This document shows, in pieces, positions 16,955 through 25,259 of a stretch of 64,000 nt of DNA; positions within the stretch are counted from its first letter, which is position 1; every line of letters begins with the position of its first letter. Position numbers and translations under genes: made by a program. This stretch comes from Pseudomonas sp. Ant30-3 (GTDB lineage Bacteria > Pseudomonadota > Gammaproteobacteria > Pseudomonadales > Pseudomonadaceae): NCBI RefSeq assembly GCF_000690905.1, contig NZ_JMCL01000001.1:1-64000 (forward strand). Reading direction: 5' to 3'. The notes beneath the pieces are model-generated. The model was not told the DNA's origin and searched no databases. It saw only the letters and a program-made list of their open reading frames with translations.

Positions 16955-17179
16955 ATGAAGAATTTTGTTTTAGCGTTAGGTTTGTTGAGCCTTGCCGGAA
17001 CGGCGTTGGCTGACGGCATACCGTGCGAAAAGTTAAAGGCCGAGATTGCCGCGAAAATTGATGCCAAAGGCGCATCGAACTACTCGCTGGACATCGTTGA
17101 CAAAGGCACCGCTGCTGATGGGAAGGTCGTCGGCACCTGTGAGAAGGGCACCAAGGAAATCGTCTACAAGAGAGGCTGA
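16955..17179 (+). CDS. DUF1161 family exported protein, copy 1
   Basis: This 74-aa protein has a signal peptide (MKNFVLALGLLSLAGTALA|D) and a mature part of about 55 residues with two cysteines (PCEKLKAEI and GTCEKGTKEIVYKR), likely disulfide-bonded in the periplasm. DUF1161 has no known function. The start is ATG 16955, with AGGGA 9 nt upstream; an in-frame ATG at 16946 directly abuts that site. A strong terminator follows 14 bp after the stop, so it is monocistronic. A paralogue lies at 19061-19300. Confidence 0.87.
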   Translation: MKNFVLALGLLSLAGTALADGIPCEKLKAEIAAKIDAKGASNYSLDIVDKGTAADGKVVGTCEKGTKEIVYKRG

Positions 17180-17193
17180 TTTCACGATTGTCT

Positions 17194-17226
17194 AAAAAAG
17201 CCGACGCATCACGTCGGCTTTTTTAT
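17194..17226 (+). terminator. Rho-independent terminator (bidirectional shape)
   Basis: AAAAAAGCCGACG / CGTCGGCTTTTTT (17194-17206 / 17212-17224) form a 13-bp stem with a 5-nt loop and flanking A and T runs. It can end both the DUF1161 transcript and the convergent LLM oxidoreductase transcript. Confidence 0.9.
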
Positions 17227-17235
17227 GCCTGCGAT

Positions 17236-18237
17236 TCAGCCCTTCATCACCTGCGCCAACAGCTCATACGAGCGCACGCGATCAGCATGCTCGTATAGAT
17301 CGCTGGTGAAAATCAGCTCGTCAGCTTGGGTCTGCTCGATAAGAACGTCCAGCTTCGCGCGAATTTTCTCCGGGCTGCCCACCATCGCCAGGCCAAGGAA
17401 ATCGCCCACCGCTTCCTTCTCGTGCGGCAACCACAGACCGTCCATGGTTTTTACCGGCGGACGCTGCACCAGGCTTTGCCCGCGCATGAGCGCGAGAATT
17501 CGCTGATAGGCCGACGTCGCCAGGTAATCCGCCTGCTCATCGGTGTCGGCCGCCACCAGCGGGACGCCGAGCATGACGTAAGGCTTATCCAGCACCGCTG
17601 AAGGCTTGAAGTGATTGCGGTAGACGCGAACGGCTTCATGCATGAAACGCGGCGCAAAATGTGAAGCGAACGCATAGGGCAAACCGCGCTGACCGGCGAG
17701 TTGTGCACTGAACAGGCTCGAGCCCAGCAACCAGACTGGCACATTGGTGTTGGTACCCGGCATGGCGATGACGCGCTGGTCCGGAGTTCGCGGGCCGAGG
17801 TAACGCATCAACTCCGCAACGTCTTCCGGAAAATCGTCAGCGCTGCCTGAACGTTCACGGCGCAGGGCGCGGGCCGTCATCTGATCGGAACCGGGCGCGC
17901 GACCCAGGCCCAGGTCGATTCGACCCGGGTACAGGCTTTCGAGAGTGCCGAACTGCTCGGCGATCACCAACGGCGCGTGGTTGGGCAGCATCACGCCGCC
18001 CGAGCCGACACGAATGGTTGAGGTGCCGCCGGCCAGGTAACCGAGCAACACCGAAGTCGCCGAACTGGCGATCCCGTCCATGTTGTGGTGCTCGGCTACC
18101 CAGAAGCGGTTGTAGCCGAACTTTTCGACACGCTGTGCCAGGTCAAGCGAGTTGCGCAAGGACTCCGCCGGGCTGCCATTTTCGCGTACGGGCACCAGAT
18201 CAAGCGCTGAGAATTTGATATCGGACAGATGTTTCAT
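17236..18237 (-). CDS. LLM class (luciferase-like) flavin-dependent oxidoreductase
   Basis: This 333-aa protein is a TIM-barrel oxidoreductase of the bacterial luciferase-like superfamily (MsnO8/YhbW-type). The N-terminus [19 protein letters not shown], the VAEHHNM segment, [23 protein letters not shown] and [13 protein letters not shown] are typical flavin-site motifs. Physiological substrate and cofactor (FMN or F420) are not clear; pseudomonads generally lack F420, so FMN is likely. Start ATG 18237 has GGAG upstream; the frame runs 39 codons further without similarity. It appears monocistronic and convergent with the DUF1161 gene. Confidence 0.9.
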   Translation of the reverse strand: MKHLSDIKFSALDLVPVRENGSPAESLRNSLDLAQRVEKFGYNRFWVAEHHNMDGIASSATSVLLGYLAGGTSTIRVGSGGVMLPNHAPLVIAEQFGTLESLYPGRIDLGLGRAPGSDQMTARALRRERSGSADDFPEDVAELMRYLGPRTPDQRVIAMPGTNTNVPVWLLGSSLFSAQLAGQRGLPYAFASHFAPRFMHEAVRVYRNHFKPSAVLDKPYVMLGVPLVAADTDEQADYLATSAYQRILALMRGQSLVQRPPVKTMDGLWLPHEKEAVGDFLGLAMVGSPEKIRAKLDVLIEQTQADELIFTSDLYEHADRVRSYELLAQVMKG

Positions 18238-18392
18238 AAGCCTGCTTCTCCAATTTGAGGACGCAGGTTTTTTCTTGTAAGCGAAAACCTGCCGAATCCA
18301 TAAGCGTGCTCTATGCAATGAGGGCATATACCCGAGATTCAATAGCCAGGGCAAAATTTCCTACGAAAATGGTAGGACTAATCAGATCGGGT

Positions 18393-18420
18393 GAACTTTG
18401 CACCGCCGTCTATCCTCAGA
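18393..18420 (+). promoter_or_regulatory. AlgU (sigma22) promoter of osmC
   Basis: GAACTT (18393-18398), a 17-bp spacer and TCAGA (18416-18420) give a full -35 and a near-consensus -10 for AlgU. osmC is a known member of the AlgU stress regulon in P. aeruginosa, which agrees. The predicted start at about 18427 leaves a leader of roughly 55 nt. Confidence 0.75.
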
Positions 18421-18481
18421 ACCCTAGCAACCGAAAATCATCAGGGTGCGACGCTTCGCGCCTGAACTCGAGGAGGCAGAC

Positions 18482-18913
18482 ATGGCTATTACCAAGAAAG
18501 CATCGGCGCATTGGGAAGGTGACCTGAAAACCGGCATCGGTTCCATTTCAACCGAAACCGGCGTCCTCAGAGAAGCGCCCTACGGCTTCAAGGCGCGTTT
18601 CGAAGGTGGCAAGGGTACAAACCCTGAAGAGCTGATCGGCGCTGCGCACGCAGGCTGTTTCTCGATGGCATTTTCGATGATCCTGGGCGACGCCGGCCTC
18701 AAGGCTGACAGCATCGACACCGACGCTGAAGTGACGCTGGACCAGGTCGAAGGTGGCTTCGCAATTACTGCGGTGAAGCTGATCCTGAAAGCCAGGATCC
18801 CTGGTGCAAGCCAGGCGCAATTTGAAGAGCTGAGCAACAAGGCCAAAGAAGGCTGCCCGGTTTCTAAAGTGTTGAACGCGAAGATCAGCCTGGATGCAAC
18901 GCTGATCAGCTAA
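18482..18913 (+). CDS. osmC: OsmC family organic hydroperoxide reductase
   Basis: This 143-aa thiol peroxidase reduces organic hydroperoxides. Cys59 (AAHAGCFSMAFS) and Cys125 (KEGCPVSKVLNA) are the catalytic pair, at the same positions as E. coli OsmC. Start ATG 18482 (MAITKKASAHW) follows GAGGCAG; the open frame extends 12 codons further 5'. It is a monocistronic stress gene with an AlgU-type promoter upstream and a terminator 22 bp after the stop. Neighbours match the PAO1 block containing PA0059 as I recall it. Confidence 0.96.
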   Translation: MAITKKASAHWEGDLKTGIGSISTETGVLREAPYGFKARFEGGKGTNPEELIGAAHAGCFSMAFSMILGDAGLKADSIDTDAEVTLDQVEGGFAITAVKLILKARIPGASQAQFEELSNKAKEGCPVSKVLNAKISLDATLIS

Positions 18914-18934
18914 ATCGCTTAGTTGCAACGCGCG

Positions 18935-18966
18935 ATCGCAGCCTTCGACAGGCTGCGATTTTTTTG
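18935..18966 (+). terminator. Rho-independent terminator of osmC
   Basis: The stem ATCGCAGCC / GGCTGCGAT (18935-18943 / 18951-18959) with a 7-nt loop is followed by seven T residues. Confidence 0.9.
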
Positions 18967-19060
18967 TCCTGAAACAAAACCCCGTTGGCGTCGCTGTGGT
19001 CCAATAAATGACAGCAGCTGAAGCGCACTTCCGTGCGTGCTGCATCAAGGAGCTTCAACC

Positions 19061-19300
19061 ATGAAACGTTTTGCCCTGGCGGTTCTCTGCAGTGCGCTGG
19101 CAACGTCGGCTTTCGCGGCACCCAAAGACTGTGAAGAGCTCAGGAAAGAGATTGAAGTCGATATTCAGGCTAAAGCAGTGCCCTCTTACACGTTGGAAAT
19201 CGTGTCGAAGGAAGAGGGTGAGAAGCACGATGTAGCCATGGTCGTTGGCAGCTGCGAAAACGGCACCAAACGCATCATCTATCAAAAAAACGAAGATTGA
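19061..19300 (+). CDS. DUF1161 family exported protein, copy 2
   Basis: This 79-aa paralogue of the protein at 16955-17179 has a signal peptide (MKRFALAVLCSALATSAFA|A) and the same two-cysteine mature core (DCEELRKEIEVDIQAK... and GSCENGTKRIIYQ). AAGGAG lies 8 nt before ATG 19061. Function unknown; probably a small periplasmic protein with one disulfide. It lies between osmC and the paired lipoprotein genes, in the order I recall for PA0059-PA0062 of PAO1. Confidence 0.87.
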   Translation: MKRFALAVLCSALATSAFAAPKDCEELRKEIEVDIQAKAVPSYTLEIVSKEEGEKHDVAMVVGSCENGTKRIIYQKNED

Positions 19301-19309
19301 GGATCGGCT

Positions 19310-19732
19310 TCAGATGATGCAGTAGGCCTGCCGATCTTCTGCCACGATCTCCCGCTTGGAGTTGTACAGCCGAGCACTCGGGGTAAACGAAATCGACCGT
19401 CCTTCCAGCACATAGCGCTGGCCCGCTTCGAAATGATCGTAGTTGATGGTCAGGTAACACAACCGTTCCCTGGGGCTGCTCATCGTGCTCATGCCACCGC
19501 CACCGGGTACTTCAAAATCGAAGCGAACAATCAGCTCATGACTGCCGGGTGTGACCTGAAAGTAACGCCCGTCCTGCGTCCGCTGATTGTCCAGGCGCTC
19601 GGCCATCAGCAGTTTATCGTTCGGAAAAGGCGTTGAGAAATCGACCCACGCCATCTGCGGATTAACCGCCGGTAGTGGGCTTGTGCAGCCGGCCATCACA
19701 CTGGCAGCGAGCAACAACGTCAACCTGCGCAT
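19310..19732 (-). CDS. PA0061/PA0062-type lipoprotein, copy 1
   Basis: This 140-aa predicted lipoprotein has signal peptide MRRLTLLLAASVMAGC with a lipobox ending at Cys16. The mature part has the pattern RYFQVTPGSHELIVRF, then a strand-rich CYLTINYDHFEAGQRYVLEG and ARLYNSKREIV, resembling a PEGA-like beta domain. It is homologous to its neighbour at 19773-20195. Function unknown; location is probably the outer or inner membrane facing the periplasm. The gap to the neighbour is 40 bp, so they may be one transcript. Confidence 0.85.
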   Translation of the reverse strand: MRRLTLLLAASVMAGCTSPLPAVNPQMAWVDFSTPFPNDKLLMAERLDNQRTQDGRYFQVTPGSHELIVRFDFEVPGGGGMSTMSSPRERLCYLTINYDHFEAGQRYVLEGRSISFTPSARLYNSKREIVAEDRQAYCII

Positions 19733-19772
19733 GATAAATGTCCCGATGTCTGATCATTCAGCATAGCGCTGT

Positions 19773-20195
19773 TCAGGTACGTTGGCAGCCTGCCGGCGTG
19801 CCTTCGCCAATCACTTTTCGCTGTTGATCATAGAGCTTTGCCCACGGCCGAAAGCCGATGTTTCCCGCTTGCAGTTGGTACTTCTGCCCCGCGTTGAAAT
19901 CGTTGAATTTCACGTTCAATTGGCAATCGCGCCACAGAGGCTGGGCGTCAGGACCAATGTTGGTCGGCTGCACCGGGAATTGATAGCGCACCGTCAACTC
20001 ATGGCTGCCGGGCTGTACTTCGAAATAGCGTTTGTCGGTGGAGGCCTTATCGTCGACCTCCATAGCCTGCAGCGCGGTGTCTTCCTGCTGCGGGTGCAGG
20101 TCGATCCAGGCTTGGGCCGGGTCTTGTTCAGGCAAACCAAAACCAGCGCAGCCAGTCAGCATTAATAAGCCGCTCGTCAGCATCATCTTACGCAT
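19773..20195 (-). CDS. PA0061/PA0062-type lipoprotein, copy 2
   Basis: This 140-aa predicted lipoprotein has signal peptide MRKMMLTSGLLMLTGC with a clear lipobox (LTGC, Cys16). The mature domain parallels copy 1 exactly: RYFEVQPGSHELTVRYQF, CQLNVKFNDFNAGQKYQLQAG and AKLYDQQRKVIGEG. The pair is a tandem duplication kept in many pseudomonads. Function unknown. It is the upstream gene of the leftward pair and divergent from the aminopeptidase gene, 60 bp away. Confidence 0.85.
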   Translation of the reverse strand: MRKMMLTSGLLMLTGCAGFGLPEQDPAQAWIDLHPQQEDTALQAMEVDDKASTDKRYFEVQPGSHELTVRYQFPVQPTNIGPDAQPLWRDCQLNVKFNDFNAGQKYQLQAGNIGFRPWAKLYDQQRKVIGEGTPAGCQRT

Positions 20196-20255
20196 AGCGG
20201 AGCTCCAGTCAGGCGGGATAGTCTTGCGAGCAGACTTTCCAGGGATGATTTTATT

Positions 20256-21338
20256 TTGATCAGGCCGCTTCCAAGCCTTGGGTTACTTGATCGCGTTTTG
20301 CGCATTTTGTTTCCGGGCGTGATGTTTTTGTTGCTCAGTGGGTGCACCAGCGTCAGCTATTACGGCCAATTGGTCAGTGGCCAGCTGCGGTTGCTGAACG
20401 CTCGCGTGCCGGTCGCACAAGTGATCGCCGATCCTTCGCGCGATGAGAAGCTGCGCAACCATCTCGCCCAATCGCAAAAAGCCCGGACATTTGCCAGCCA
20501 GCATCTGCATCTGCCGGACAACCAGAGTTACAGACTGTATGCCGACATCGATCGGCGTTACGTAGTCTGGAATGTCTTCGCCACGCCGGAATTTTCCCTG
20601 GCACCACAAAACCATTGTTTTCCCATCGCCGGCTGCGTCGCTTATCGCGGTTACTACAACCAAGGCGCGGCACGAGGCGCGGCGGCAGTCATGCAGTTGC
20701 AAGGTATGGACGTGTCGGTTGGCGGCGTCGAGGCTTATTCGACGCTCGGGTGGTTCAATGATCCGATCATGAGTTCGATGATGGGCTGGGGAGACGAAAG
20801 GCTGGCGACGTTGATCTTTCATGAACTGGCGCACCAGCGCCTTTATGTGAAGGACGACACCGAGTTCAACGAGTCTTTCGCCACGTTTGTCGAGCAGGAA
20901 GGTACGCGGCAGTGGCGGGCGATTCGTGAGCTGCCGCCTGAAGACAACGCCCGGGCCCAGCAGCGGGAACAGTTTATTCAGCTGGTTCTGGACACCCGCT
21001 CGCGGCTGGAACGGTTGTATGCCCAGCCTCTGACTGTGGAAGAAATGCGCGCGCGTAAAGGCGCTGAATTTGAACGACTGCGTACCGAGTACCGGCAGTT
21101 GCGCGACAGCCGATGGGCGGGAGACAAACGTTATGACGCCTGGATCTACGCACCGATGAACAATGCCCGGTTGCTGCCGTTTGGTTTGTACGATCAATGG
21201 GTACCGGCATTTGCTGCGTTGTTTCGGCAGGCAGGCGGGGACTGGGTGAGGTTTTATGCGGCAGCTGAGAAGCTCGCGGAGTTGCCGGTTGTGGAGCGCA
21301 AAGCAGCACTGAAGGTGTTGGCAGAGGCGAAGATTTGA
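20256..21338 (+). CDS. membrane-anchored zinc aminopeptidase (PA0063-like)
   Basis: This 360-aa putative aminopeptidase has a hydrophobic N-terminus with a lipobox-like LLLSGC at about residues 25-30. The zinc site is HELAHQ (about residues 189-194) with NESFATF about 15 residues later supplying the third ligand, as in the Aminopep (DUF2265-type) family. No ATG fits the frame before the signal sequence. A TTG at 20256 with AGGGA 10 nt upstream is the likely start, with a downstream GTG/ATG in the signal region as alternative. It lies between the lipoprotein pair and a REPIN. Substrate unknown. Confidence 0.85.
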   Translation: MIRPLPSLGLLDRVLRILFPGVMFLLLSGCTSVSYYGQLVSGQLRLLNARVPVAQVIADPSRDEKLRNHLAQSQKARTFASQHLHLPDNQSYRLYADIDRRYVVWNVFATPEFSLAPQNHCFPIAGCVAYRGYYNQGAARGAAAVMQLQGMDVSVGGVEAYSTLGWFNDPIMSSMMGWGDERLATLIFHELAHQRLYVKDDTEFNESFATFVEQEGTRQWRAIRELPPEDNARAQQREQFIQLVLDTRSRLERLYAQPLTVEEMRARKGAEFERLRTEYRQLRDSRWAGDKRYDAWIYAPMNNARLLPFGLYDQWVPAFAALFRQAGGDWVRFYAAAEKLAELPVVERKAALKVLAEAKI

Positions 21339-21354
21339 GGTGATCCAGCGATCG

Positions 21355-21450
21355 CGCGGGCAAGCCTTGCTCCCACAGATATCATCGTTCACAACATCGC
21401 CTGCTATGCGACCTGTGGGAGCAGGTGGAGCGGCACTCCGACTTGCCCGC
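21355..21450. repeat. REPIN (inverted pair of REP elements)
   Basis: The left REP is CGCGGGCAAGCCTTGCTCCCACAG (21355-21378). The right, inverted copy starts CTGTGGGAGCAGG and ends CTTGCCCGC (21413-21450) with a short insertion. It lies between two convergent genes. Confidence 0.85.
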
Positions 21451-21507
21451 AATGGCGCCCTACCACCAAATCGCAAACCAAAGACCGCGCCGCCGAAGGT
21501 GAATTCG

Positions 21508-22158
21508 TTAACTCCGTAAAAACGCCCGATGCATCTCATCCAGCGTCTCGAAATGATACGTCGGCAGTTCCGCGCACAGCTCTTCCCGGCTGCCAAACCC
21601 GTAACCCACCGCAGCGGCATGCAGCCCGTTGCTACGGGCGCCGATCAGGTCGTGTTTGCGATCGCCGACCATCAGCGTATTGGCCGGGTCGAGGTTTTCT
21701 TCAGCCATCAGATGCGCTATCAGCTCGACTTTGTTGGTGCGGGTACCATCCAGTTCGCTGCCGTAGATCACCTTGAAATGTTTGGCGAAGTCGAAGTGTC
21801 GGGCGATTTCCCTGGCAAATACCCACGGCTTGGACGTGGCGATATACAGCTGTCGCCCTTGACCGCCGAGGGTTTCCAGCAGTGGCGTGACGCCATCGAA
21901 CACACGGTTTTCATACAGTCCGGTGACTTTGAAGCGCTCGCGGTAGAAGTTCACCGCTTGCCAGGCCTTCGCTTCATCGAAGTCATAGAACTGCATGAAC
22001 GCCTGCAATAACGGCGGGCCGATGAAGTGCTCAAGTCGGGTCAGGTCCGGCTCATCGATCCCCAGCTTGCTCAAGGCAAACTGGATCGAACGGGTGATGC
22101 CCTCACGCGGGTCGGTCAGCGTGCCATCGAGGTCGAACAAAATCGTTTGGTAATGCAT
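21508..22158 (-). CDS. HAD superfamily phosphatase (phosphoglycolate-phosphatase-like)
   Basis: This 216-aa HAD hydrolase has the nucleophile motif FDLDGTLTD (Asp9, Asp11), the motif II serine/threonine region YIATSKP, and motif III/IV TLMVGDRKHDLIGA. The cap domain between residues 17 and 80 is of the C1 type, as in Gph and PpaX. The natural substrate is unknown. ATG 22158 is the clear start. It lies 28 bp after the gamma-carbonic anhydrase gene on the same strand and is probably in one operon with it, as for PA0065-PA0066. Confidence 0.9.
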   Translation of the reverse strand: MHYQTILFDLDGTLTDPREGITRSIQFALSKLGIDEPDLTRLEHFIGPPLLQAFMQFYDFDEAKAWQAVNFYRERFKVTGLYENRVFDGVTPLLETLGGQGRQLYIATSKPWVFAREIARHFDFAKHFKVIYGSELDGTRTNKVELIAHLMAEENLDPANTLMVGDRKHDLIGARSNGLHAAAVGYGFGSREELCAELPTYHFETLDEMHRAFLRS

Positions 22159-22186
22159 GAAAATTCCTGGCCTGTGGCGGGATGAT

Positions 22187-22732
22187 TCAATCTTTGTCGT
22201 AGCCTTCGGCCAGATGCAGATCCTTTAACTTCACGTAATTCGCCGCGCTGTAGGTGAAAAAGGCTTTTTCCTTGTCGGTCAGCGGGCGGATCAGTTTGAC
22301 CGGACTGCCGACATAGAGAAATCCGCTGTCCAGACGCTTGCCCGGCGGCACCAGGCTGCCGGCACCGATGATCACATCGTCGGCGATCACTGCACCGTCC
22401 ATGACGATGCTGCCCATGCCGATCAACACCCGGCTGCCGACGCTGCAACCGTGCAGCATGACCTTGTGAGCGATGGTCACGTCATCACCGATCAGACAGG
22501 CAAAGCCATCGGGGTTGAACGGACCGGCGTGAGTGATATGCAGCACGCAGCCATCCTGCACGCTGGTGCGGGCGCCAATGCGGATACGGTGCATGTCGCC
22601 ACGGATCACTGTGAGCGGCCATACTGAGCTGTCTTCGCCGATTTCGACGTCGCCGATTACCACCGCCGAGCTGTCGACAAAAGCGCCTTTGCCCAGTAGC
22701 GGCGTGTGATTCTGATACTTGCGAAGGGTCAC
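22187..22732 (-). CDS. gamma-carbonic anhydrase family protein (YrdA-like)
   Basis: This 181-aa left-handed beta-helix (hexapeptide repeat) protein of the gamma-carbonic anhydrase/YrdA group has three histidines at the expected metal-binding places: RGDMHRIRIG, VLHITH and TIAHKVMLHG. Repeats (V/I-G-x-x-x-x) run through residues 15-150. The start is GTG 22732 (VTLRKYQ) with AGAGAG upstream; the frame continues 29 codons 5' with no similarity. Enzymatic activity in this subgroup is often weak or unproven. Encoded upstream of the HAD phosphatase and divergent from prlC. Confidence 0.92.
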   Translation of the reverse strand: MTLRKYQNHTPLLGKGAFVDSSAVVIGDVEIGEDSSVWPLTVIRGDMHRIRIGARTSVQDGCVLHITHAGPFNPDGFACLIGDDVTIAHKVMLHGCSVGSRVLIGMGSIVMDGAVIADDVIIGAGSLVPPGKRLDSGFLYVGSPVKLIRPLTDKEKAFFTYSAANYVKLKDLHLAEGYDKD

Positions 22733-22821
22733 GATAGGCTCTCTCTCTTTTGCTGATAGCTGCGGTGAGCGTCGATTGTAATTAAGATGGGCGCATGTTT
22801 CTTCCAGCCAAGGTGCCAAAC

Positions 22822-24873
22822 GTGAGCGTGAACAACCCTCTTTTGCAGTCCTACGACCTGCCGCCGTTCTCGGCGATCCGGGCCGAACACGTGCAACCGG
22901 CGATTGAACAGATCCTGGCTGACAACCGCGCCGCCATTATCGAAATCCTCAAAACCCAGGGCAAACAACCGACCTGGGCCGGCCTGGTGCTGGCGATGGA
23001 CGAACTCAATGATCGACTGGGCGCGGCCTGGAGCCCGGTCAGTCACTTGAATGCCGTGTGCAACAGCGCCGAATTGCGCGAAGCTTACGAGTCGTGCCTG
23101 CCGGCCCTGAGCGCCTACTCGACCGAGATGGGCCAGAACCGCGAGCTGTTCCAGGCCTTCGAAGCCTTGGCAAACAGCCCGGAAGCCGCCAGTTTCGACG
23201 TGGCGCAAAAAACTATTCTGGAGCACTCGCTGCGCGACTTCCGTTTGTCGGGTATCGATCTTCCGCCTGCCGAGCAGCAGCGCTACGCCGAGGTCCAAAG
23301 CAAATTGTCCGAGCTGGGCAGCCGCTTCTCCAATCAGCTGCTTGACGCCACGCAAGCCTGGACCAAACACGTTGCCGATGAAACCGTCCTCGCCGGCCTG
23401 ACCGATTCGGCCAAAGCGCAGATGGCTGCGGCGGCACAGGCCAAAGGCCTCGACGGCTTCCTCATTACCCTGGAATTTCCGAGCTACTACGCGGTGATGA
23501 CCTATGCCCAGGACCGCGCCCTGCGTGAAGAAGTGTACGCGGCCTACTGCACCCGCGCCTCGGACCAAGGCCCGAACGCCGGTCAGAATGACAACGGCCC
23601 AATCATGGAAGAGATCCTCGACCTGCGTCAGGAGCTGGCAAAACTGCTGGGTTTCGCCAGTTTTTCAGAGCTGAGCCTGGCCACCAAAATGGCTGAATCC
23701 AGCGATCAGGTGCTGACCTTCCTGCGTGATCTGGCCAAGCGCAGCAAGCCATTCGCTGCACAGGACCTGGCGCAACTGAAAGCCTACGCGGCCGAACAAG
23801 GCTGCCCGGACCTGCAAAGCTGGGACAGCGGTTTCTATGGGGAGAAGTTGCGCGAACAGCGCTACAGCGTTGCCCAGGAAGCCCTTCGCGCCTACTTCCC
23901 GATCGATAAAGTGCTGAGCGGCCTGTTCGCCATCGTCCAGCGCCTGTACGGCATCGAAATCGCTGAACAGAAAGGCTTCGACACCTGGCACCCGGACGTT
24001 CGCCTGTTCGAAATCAAGGAAAATGGCCAGCACGTCGGCCGTTTCTTCTTCGATCTCTACGCCCGCGCCAACAAACGCGGCGGTGCCTGGATGGACGGCG
24101 CCCGTGACCGTCGCCGTACCGCTGACGGCGTGCTGCAAAGCCCGGTGGCCAATCTGGTGTGCAACTTCACCCCGGCCGACAGCGGCAAACCTGCGCTGCT
24201 GACCCACGATGAAGTCACTACCCTGTTCCACGAATTCGGGCACGGCCTGCACCACTTGCTGACTCGCGTCGATCACGCCGGCGTGTCCGGCATCAACGGT
24301 GTGGCTTGGGATGCGGTCGAGCTGCCGAGCCAGTTCATGGAAAACTGGTGCTGGGAGCCTGAAGGCCTGGCACTGATTTCCGGCCATTACGAAACCGGCG
24401 AGCCGCTGCCGCAGGATCTGTTGGAAAAAATGCTCGCGGCAAAAAACTTCCAGTCCGGCCTGATGATGGTGCGCCAACTGGAATTCTCGCTGTTCGACTT
24501 CGAACTGCACGCCACCCGCGGCGATGGCCGTAGCCCCCTGCAAGTGCTCGAAGGCGTGCGCGACGAAGTCTCGGTGATGCGTCCGCCAGCCTACAACCGT
24601 TTCCCGAACAGCTTCGCGCACATCTTCGCCGGGGGTTACGCAGCGGGTTACTACAGCTATAAATGGGCTGAAGTGCTGTCGGCCGACGCCTTTTCAAAAT
24701 TTGAAGAGGACGGCGTGCTCAATGCCGAAACCGGCCGCGCATTCCGTGAAGCGATCCTCGCGCGCGGGGGCTCCCAAGAGCCGATGGTGCTGTTCGTCGA
24801 CTTCCGTGGCCGTGCGCCATCGATTGACGCACTCTTGCGTCATAGCGGCCTGAGTGAGGACGCCGCAGCATGA
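22822..24873 (+). CDS. prlC: oligopeptidase A (M3 metallopeptidase)
   Basis: This 683-aa cytoplasmic zinc endopeptidase degrades signal peptides and short oligopeptides. The HEFGH zinc motif begins at His470, the third ligand is in VELPSQFMENW, and the C-terminal GGYAAGYYSYKW supplies the substrate-binding tyrosines. The start is GTG 22822 (VSVNNPLLQSYDLPPF) with AAGGTG 7 nt upstream; an ATG at 22795 would add nine atypical residues. The stop overlaps yheV by 4 bp. A diverged paralogue follows at 25260. Confidence 0.96.
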   Translation: MSVNNPLLQSYDLPPFSAIRAEHVQPAIEQILADNRAAIIEILKTQGKQPTWAGLVLAMDELNDRLGAAWSPVSHLNAVCNSAELREAYESCLPALSAYSTEMGQNRELFQAFEALANSPEAASFDVAQKTILEHSLRDFRLSGIDLPPAEQQRYAEVQSKLSELGSRFSNQLLDATQAWTKHVADETVLAGLTDSAKAQMAAAAQAKGLDGFLITLEFPSYYAVMTYAQDRALREEVYAAYCTRASDQGPNAGQNDNGPIMEEILDLRQELAKLLGFASFSELSLATKMAESSDQVLTFLRDLAKRSKPFAAQDLAQLKAYAAEQGCPDLQSWDSGFYGEKLREQRYSVAQEALRAYFPIDKVLSGLFAIVQRLYGIEIAEQKGFDTWHPDVRLFEIKENGQHVGRFFFDLYARANKRGGAWMDGARDRRRTADGVLQSPVANLVCNFTPADSGKPALLTHDEVTTLFHEFGHGLHHLLTRVDHAGVSGINGVAWDAVELPSQFMENWCWEPEGLALISGHYETGEPLPQDLLEKMLAAKNFQSGLMMVRQLEFSLFDFELHATRGDGRSPLQVLEGVRDEVSVMRPPAYNRFPNSFAHIFAGGYAAGYYSYKWAEVLSADAFSKFEEDGVLNAETGRAFREAILARGGSQEPMVLFVDFRGRAPSIDALLRHSGLSEDAAA

Positions 24874-25148
24874 GTGAGGGGCCAGTGATCACAAAAAAAC
24901 GCTTCATCGCCGGGGCCGTATGCCCGGCGTGCAGCGAGCCGGACAAGTTGCGGATGTGGAGCGAAGATGACGTTCCGCACCGTGAGTGTGTGGCCTGCGG
25001 GTATGCCGACACGCTGAATGAACAAGGTCTGTCGGTGCCGAAGGAATTGGGCACCCGGGTCAATACGTCAGCGTTGAAAGCGCCGGATACAAAAGTGCAG
25101 GCTGTGCAGTTCTTCCCCAATCCAAAGTTGAAGAAAAAACCAGAGTAA
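24870..25148 (+). CDS. yheV: YheV family putative zinc-ribbon protein
   Basis: This 92-aa protein has two CxxC pairs, CPAC and CVACG (about residues 18-21 and 41-45), forming a likely zinc ribbon, and a basic C-terminus. YheV proteins are commonly encoded directly after prlC; function is unknown. ATG 24870 overlaps the prlC stop (ATGA), indicating translational coupling. An imperfect hairpin follows. Confidence 0.9.
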   Translation: MSEGPVITKKRFIAGAVCPACSEPDKLRMWSEDDVPHRECVACGYADTLNEQGLSVPKELGTRVNTSALKAPDTKVQAVQFFPNPKLKKKPE

Positions 25149-25154
25149 AATCTG

Positions 25155-25187
25155 CCACCTCTCTCGCCTGAACAGCGCGAGAGGTGG
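25155..25187 (+). other. hairpin after yheV
   Basis: CCACCT-CT-CTCGC (25155-25167, CT bulged) can pair with GCGAGAGGTGG (25177-25187). It has no T-run, so it may be an mRNA 3' stabiliser or a weak terminator between yheV and the second M3 peptidase gene. Confidence 0.4.
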
Positions 25188-25259
25188 TAACTATGTACCG
25201 CCCTTCCCCTGCACTTCCTGAATAGGCTGACCGATCAGCCCTCATTCAAGGAAGACAGC

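Noticed and set aside
19733..19772. GAACAG...TCAGA upstream of lipoprotein copy 1 as an AlgU promoter
   Set aside because: The spacer is only 15 bp and the -35 is off consensus by two bases.
22795..22821. ATG 22795 as the prlC start
   Set aside because: It adds nine residues absent from typical PrlC and has no ribosome-binding site; GTG 22822 is preceded by AAGGTG.
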